Assembly: GCA_965662645.1 (NCBI GenBank)
Contig: CBFIII010000013.1
Coordinates: 8,175-72,174 of the forward strand
Reading direction: 5' to 3'
Length of the DNA stretch: 64,000 bases
Source of the DNA: UBA5342 sp965662645
GTDB lineage: Bacteria; Bacteroidota; Bacteroidia; Bacteroidales; UBA5342
Part shown: positions 61,325-64,000 of the stretch, piece after piece
Position numbering within the stretch: position 1 is the first letter of the stretch
Layout: the number at the start of each line of letters is the position of its first letter
Made by a program: the position numbers and the translations under genes
The notes under the pieces: model-generated
Seen by the model: the letters and a program-made list of their open reading frames with translations, nothing else
Databases searched by the model: none
What the model was told of the DNA's origin: nothing

Positions 61325-63793
61325 TTACAAAGCTTTAAGTATTATTTTACTTGAAACTAGCCCTTGAGAACTTACCGTTACAACAATATCTCCTTGTTCT
61401 TTTTGACTCTGTAAAATGATCAGTGCTTTACCATTAAAAGTCTTTCTCTGATTTATCTTAGTAGAATTCAAGTCTAGTGGATCTCCATTTTCAACTCCGA
61501 TATTTTCAGCAGGCCCAAAGGTACTAAATTTAAGTAACCGGTTTGCATTGGGTACAAAGTTACCATCCTTATCTAGAATATTACACTCCAAATGAATGCA
61601 ACTCTCACCATCAGCTTTAAAACTGATCTTATCTGCAACCAACTCTATTTTAGCTGGTGCCGATGCCGTTTTTATCTCCTCTTCAGCTACTACTTTTCCT
61701 GCCGTTCTTGCTACAGCTTTCAGTGTACCTGGGGCATAAACAACATCCCACGAGAGATTCATTTGATCTTTGTTTGATTTCGCGCCAAGCGATTTCCCAT
61801 TAAAGAAAAGTTCCACTTCATCAGCATTGGAATAGATCCATACTGGAATAGTCTTTCCCTCCTTACCCGGCCAAGTCCAGTGAGGCAACATATGAACCAT
61901 TGGTTTATCGGTCCACTTGCTTTGATAATAGTAGTAATGGTCTTTAGGAAAACCACATAAGTCGATAATACCAAAATTCCAAAAGCGAGAAGGCCAACCT
62001 TTAATAGCTTCACCAAGATAATCATATCCCGTCCAGCGGAATTCGCCTGCTACATAATCCAGACTATCTGTTCTACGCCAAGAATCACGCGCACTGATAC
62101 GCACACTTGAGTTATCATAAGACGAAGAGTAAAATTCTGAGAACTCAGGAAACAACTCTTCCTCAGTTAGATTGGGCACCACCACACCTTGATCTGGCGC
62201 TCGCATCTCTGTTATTGTTTTGTAAACACCACGCGTCTGAAAAGAGTGTGGAATCTCGGTAGCTATAAACTTACGGTTAGGGTAAACAGCTTTATCCTTT
62301 TCATAAAATACGGAACCACCACCGCCATTGTAACCCGTCACATCAAGCATAGAAGCAAAGCCAGTAGCATTCGCCAAATGAATAAAACAGCAACCACAGG
62401 TTACAGGGCGCGTACTATCCAATTCGTGAACAATATCCATCAAAGGTTGTAAACGCTCTGGTCCTTCTGGGTAACATTGGTCAGGAATTTCATTCCCCAC
62501 ACTCCACATAAAAACACTCGGATGATTGCGATCACGTTTGATGACATCCTTCAAATCTTGCTCCGCCCATTCTTCAAAATTCAAATGATAACCATATTTT
62601 ACTTTTCCTTGGTTTTGATACTTCTCCCAAGGCCACGAAGCAATCCATTCGTCAAAGACCTCATCCATCACCAAAAAGCCCATGGTATCGCACATAGCAT
62701 AAAACTCTGGTGCAGCAGGATTGTGTGAGGTACGTATAGCATTACAGCCCATTTCTTTGAGAATAACAAGACGGCGATGTAAAACATCTTCTGGAACAGC
62801 AGCCCCCACTGGTCCACCATCGTGGTGATTATTCACCCCTTTTACTTTAATATTTTCTCCATTTAACCAAAAACCCGTTTCCACTTCAAAACGCATATCA
62901 CGGATGCCAAAAGGTGTTTCGTAGATATCAACAAGCTCAGCTCCTTTCATCACCTTAGTGATTAAAAGATATTGCACAGGAGTTTCAATAGACCACAAAT
63001 CTGGATTTTCTATGTTGACCTGTTGATTTACACTTACCGTCTTTCCTTTCTCTATATTTTCTTTTAGCATACACATGCCCACTTCTTCTCCCTGTGGATT
63101 AAAGATTTCAGAAACAAGATTAAAGCTTTCATCATGTGTCGTAGTATTCTCAATACTTGTTTCGATATGCAAGTTAGCATTCGCAGCACTCACATCTGTA
63201 GCTTTAACGTAAGTCCCATTCTCAGCTACTGCAAGTTTATCTTTAACATTTAACCACACATTACGATATATCCCACTACCTGTGTACCAGCGGCTATTGG
63301 GTTGTGCCAGATTATCGGCACGTACCACCATCACATTATTGCCATCTATTAGATAAGGTGTAAGATCATAGGTAAACCCAACATAACCATTGGGGCGTTG
63401 TCCTAAGTGCTGACCATTAATCCACATGTCACTATGACTCATCACACCATCGAAGGTAACTAAAACACGCTTGTCCTTCCAAGCATTATCCAATGCAAAT
63501 GTCTTACGGTAATAGCCGACGCCAGCAGGATAAAAGCCACCAAAATGACCAGAAGGATTATCCTTATTGATCACCCCTTCAATACTCCAATCGTGTGGAA
63601 TTTTTACAACTTTCCAAGCCGAATCATCAAAATCAACTAACGAGGCCTTGGGATGATCTCCAAGACTAAAATGCCAATCATCATTAAACTTAATCTTACG
63701 TAATAAACTAATCTCATTAGCTGTATTTGAACAACAGCTACTAAGAAATAAAACGAAGAAAAACACCACGACTCCCTTTAATCCTTTATGCAT
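61325..63793 (-). CDS. GH2 beta-galactosidase-like glycosidase, lipoprotein
   Basis: 822-aa GH2 with lipoprotein signal (VFFFVLFLSSCCSNT). Jelly roll (IPHDWSIEGVINKDNPSGHF), Ig-like domains and TIM barrel (GFWLNGENIKVKGVNNHHDG) are followed by C-terminal Ig-like parts. Acid/base is Glu435 in FMWSVGNEIPDQ and nucleophile is Glu513 in FIATEIPHSFQTRG. It is the closest relative in the window of the GH2 at 1497-4553, but lacks that protein's C-terminal CBM-like domain. First gene of an operon with the sulfatase at 59555. The sequence upstream to the window end (63794-64000) shows no gene. Confidence 0.92.
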   Translation of the reverse strand: MHKGLKGVVVFFFVLFLSSCCSNTANEISLLRKIKFNDDWHFSLGDHPKASLVDFDDSAWKVVKIPHDWSIEGVINKDNPSGHFGGFYPAGVGYYRKTFALDNAWKDKRVLVTFDGVMSHSDMWINGQHLGQRPNGYVGFTYDLTPYLIDGNNVMVVRADNLAQPNSRWYTGSGIYRNVWLNVKDKLAVAENGTYVKATDVSAANANLHIETSIENTTTHDESFNLVSEIFNPQGEEVGMCMLKENIEKGKTVSVNQQVNIENPDLWSIETPVQYLLITKVMKGAELVDIYETPFGIRDMRFEVETGFWLNGENIKVKGVNNHHDGGPVGAAVPEDVLHRRLVILKEMGCNAIRTSHNPAAPEFYAMCDTMGFLVMDEVFDEWIASWPWEKYQNQGKVKYGYHLNFEEWAEQDLKDVIKRDRNHPSVFMWSVGNEIPDQCYPEGPERLQPLMDIVHELDSTRPVTCGCCFIHLANATGFASMLDVTGYNGGGGSVFYEKDKAVYPNRKFIATEIPHSFQTRGVYKTITEMRAPDQGVVVPNLTEEELFPEFSEFYSSSYDNSSVRISARDSWRRTDSLDYVAGEFRWTGYDYLGEAIKGWPSRFWNFGIIDLCGFPKDHYYYYQSKWTDKPMVHMLPHWTWPGKEGKTIPVWIYSNADEVELFFNGKSLGAKSNKDQMNLSWDVVYAPGTLKAVARTAGKVVAEEEIKTASAPAKIELVADKISFKADGESCIHLECNILDKDGNFVPNANRLLKFSTFGPAENIGVENGDPLDLNSTKINQRKTFNGKALIILQSQKEQGDIVVTVSSQGLVSSKIILKAL

Positions 63794-64000
63794 AATATGA
63801 CTGGTTTTTATAGTTTATTTGAGAAGTAACAAAATAAAGCAAAAACAACTACATATTATTTCATCTTTCGGTCACATTCTTGAATAAATACCTCATTTAT
63901 GAACAAATAGCCCAAAATGAAACATATTTTCAACACAAAAAACCCCAAGCACCATATAATGAAGACAAAAAAGCAACCTTGTGAACAAATCACTATATGG

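Overview
The window is AT-rich DNA from a member of the Bacteroidota, probably a marine alga-degrading one. Four proteins end in the PNPS...G.Y.LK-type sorting domain of the type IX secretion system, many enzymes are SPII lipoproteins, and there is a hybrid two-component system (propeller sensor, kinase, receiver and AraC domain in one protein). These traits are typical of the phylum. Genus and species cannot be told from the sequence. The window is a scaffold: eight Ns lie at 23601-23608 between two identical 79-bp copies. Almost every gene is for taking apart a sulfated, rhamnose- and uronate-containing polysaccharide. The set is three GH2, one GH39, two GH43, two GH78 and one intact GH106 with a second truncated one. 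It also has two secreted heparinase II/III-like lyases (one frameshifted), one jelly-roll lyase-like protein, three FGly sulfatases, an SGNH esterase, and two GH-A-like enzymes that I cannot assign to a family. Together with altronate dehydratase and tagaturonate reductase, this resembles published ulvan utilisation loci (rhamnose-3-sulfate, GlcA/IdoA, xylose). The substrate is inferred from gene content. No SusC/SusD transporter pair lies in the window. Layout: 0.1-6.2 kb holds a membrane-anchored winged-helix regulator divergent from a GH2 and a sulfatase. 6.4-12.2 kb (minus strand) holds GH43, GH39, a lyase-like protein and GH43-CBM6. 12.4-20.5 kb holds two tandemly duplicated giant secreted lyases, the first broken at a G5 run. 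20.6-22.9 kb is a GH78, followed by the intact hybrid regulator (23.7-27.7 kb) and a secreted T9SS protein. 29.5-43.4 kb is a rearranged block. It begins with an IS4-type transposase remnant and a hybrid-regulator receiver fragment. A minus-strand run of truncated GH106, GH78, esterase, GH106 and two paralogous GH-A enzymes follows. It ends with a second hybrid-regulator fragment (receiver piece plus AraC domain). 43.4-47.4 kb holds a sulfatase, a nucleoside-hydrolase-like protein and a carbohydrate-binding-like protein. 48.1-55.7 kb holds a second GH2 divergent from a second copy of the membrane-anchored regulator, plus a propeller histidine kinase. 56.2-59.1 kb is uxaA-uxaB. 59.5-63.8 kb is a GH2-sulfatase operon. 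Proposed working: surface T9SS lyases cut the polymer, lipoprotein and periplasmic sulfatases and exo-glycosidases strip sulfate, rhamnose, xylose and other sugars, and the uronate product enters hexuronate catabolism through UxaB/UxaA. Three kinds of sensor control the genes: a hybrid two-component system, a classical propeller kinase, and two ToxR-like wHTH-TM proteins. The most unusual items are the repeated wHTH-TM regulator/GH2 divergent pair with CCGTTAA-type operator candidates, and the carbohydrate cassette lying between two pieces of a hybrid regulator.
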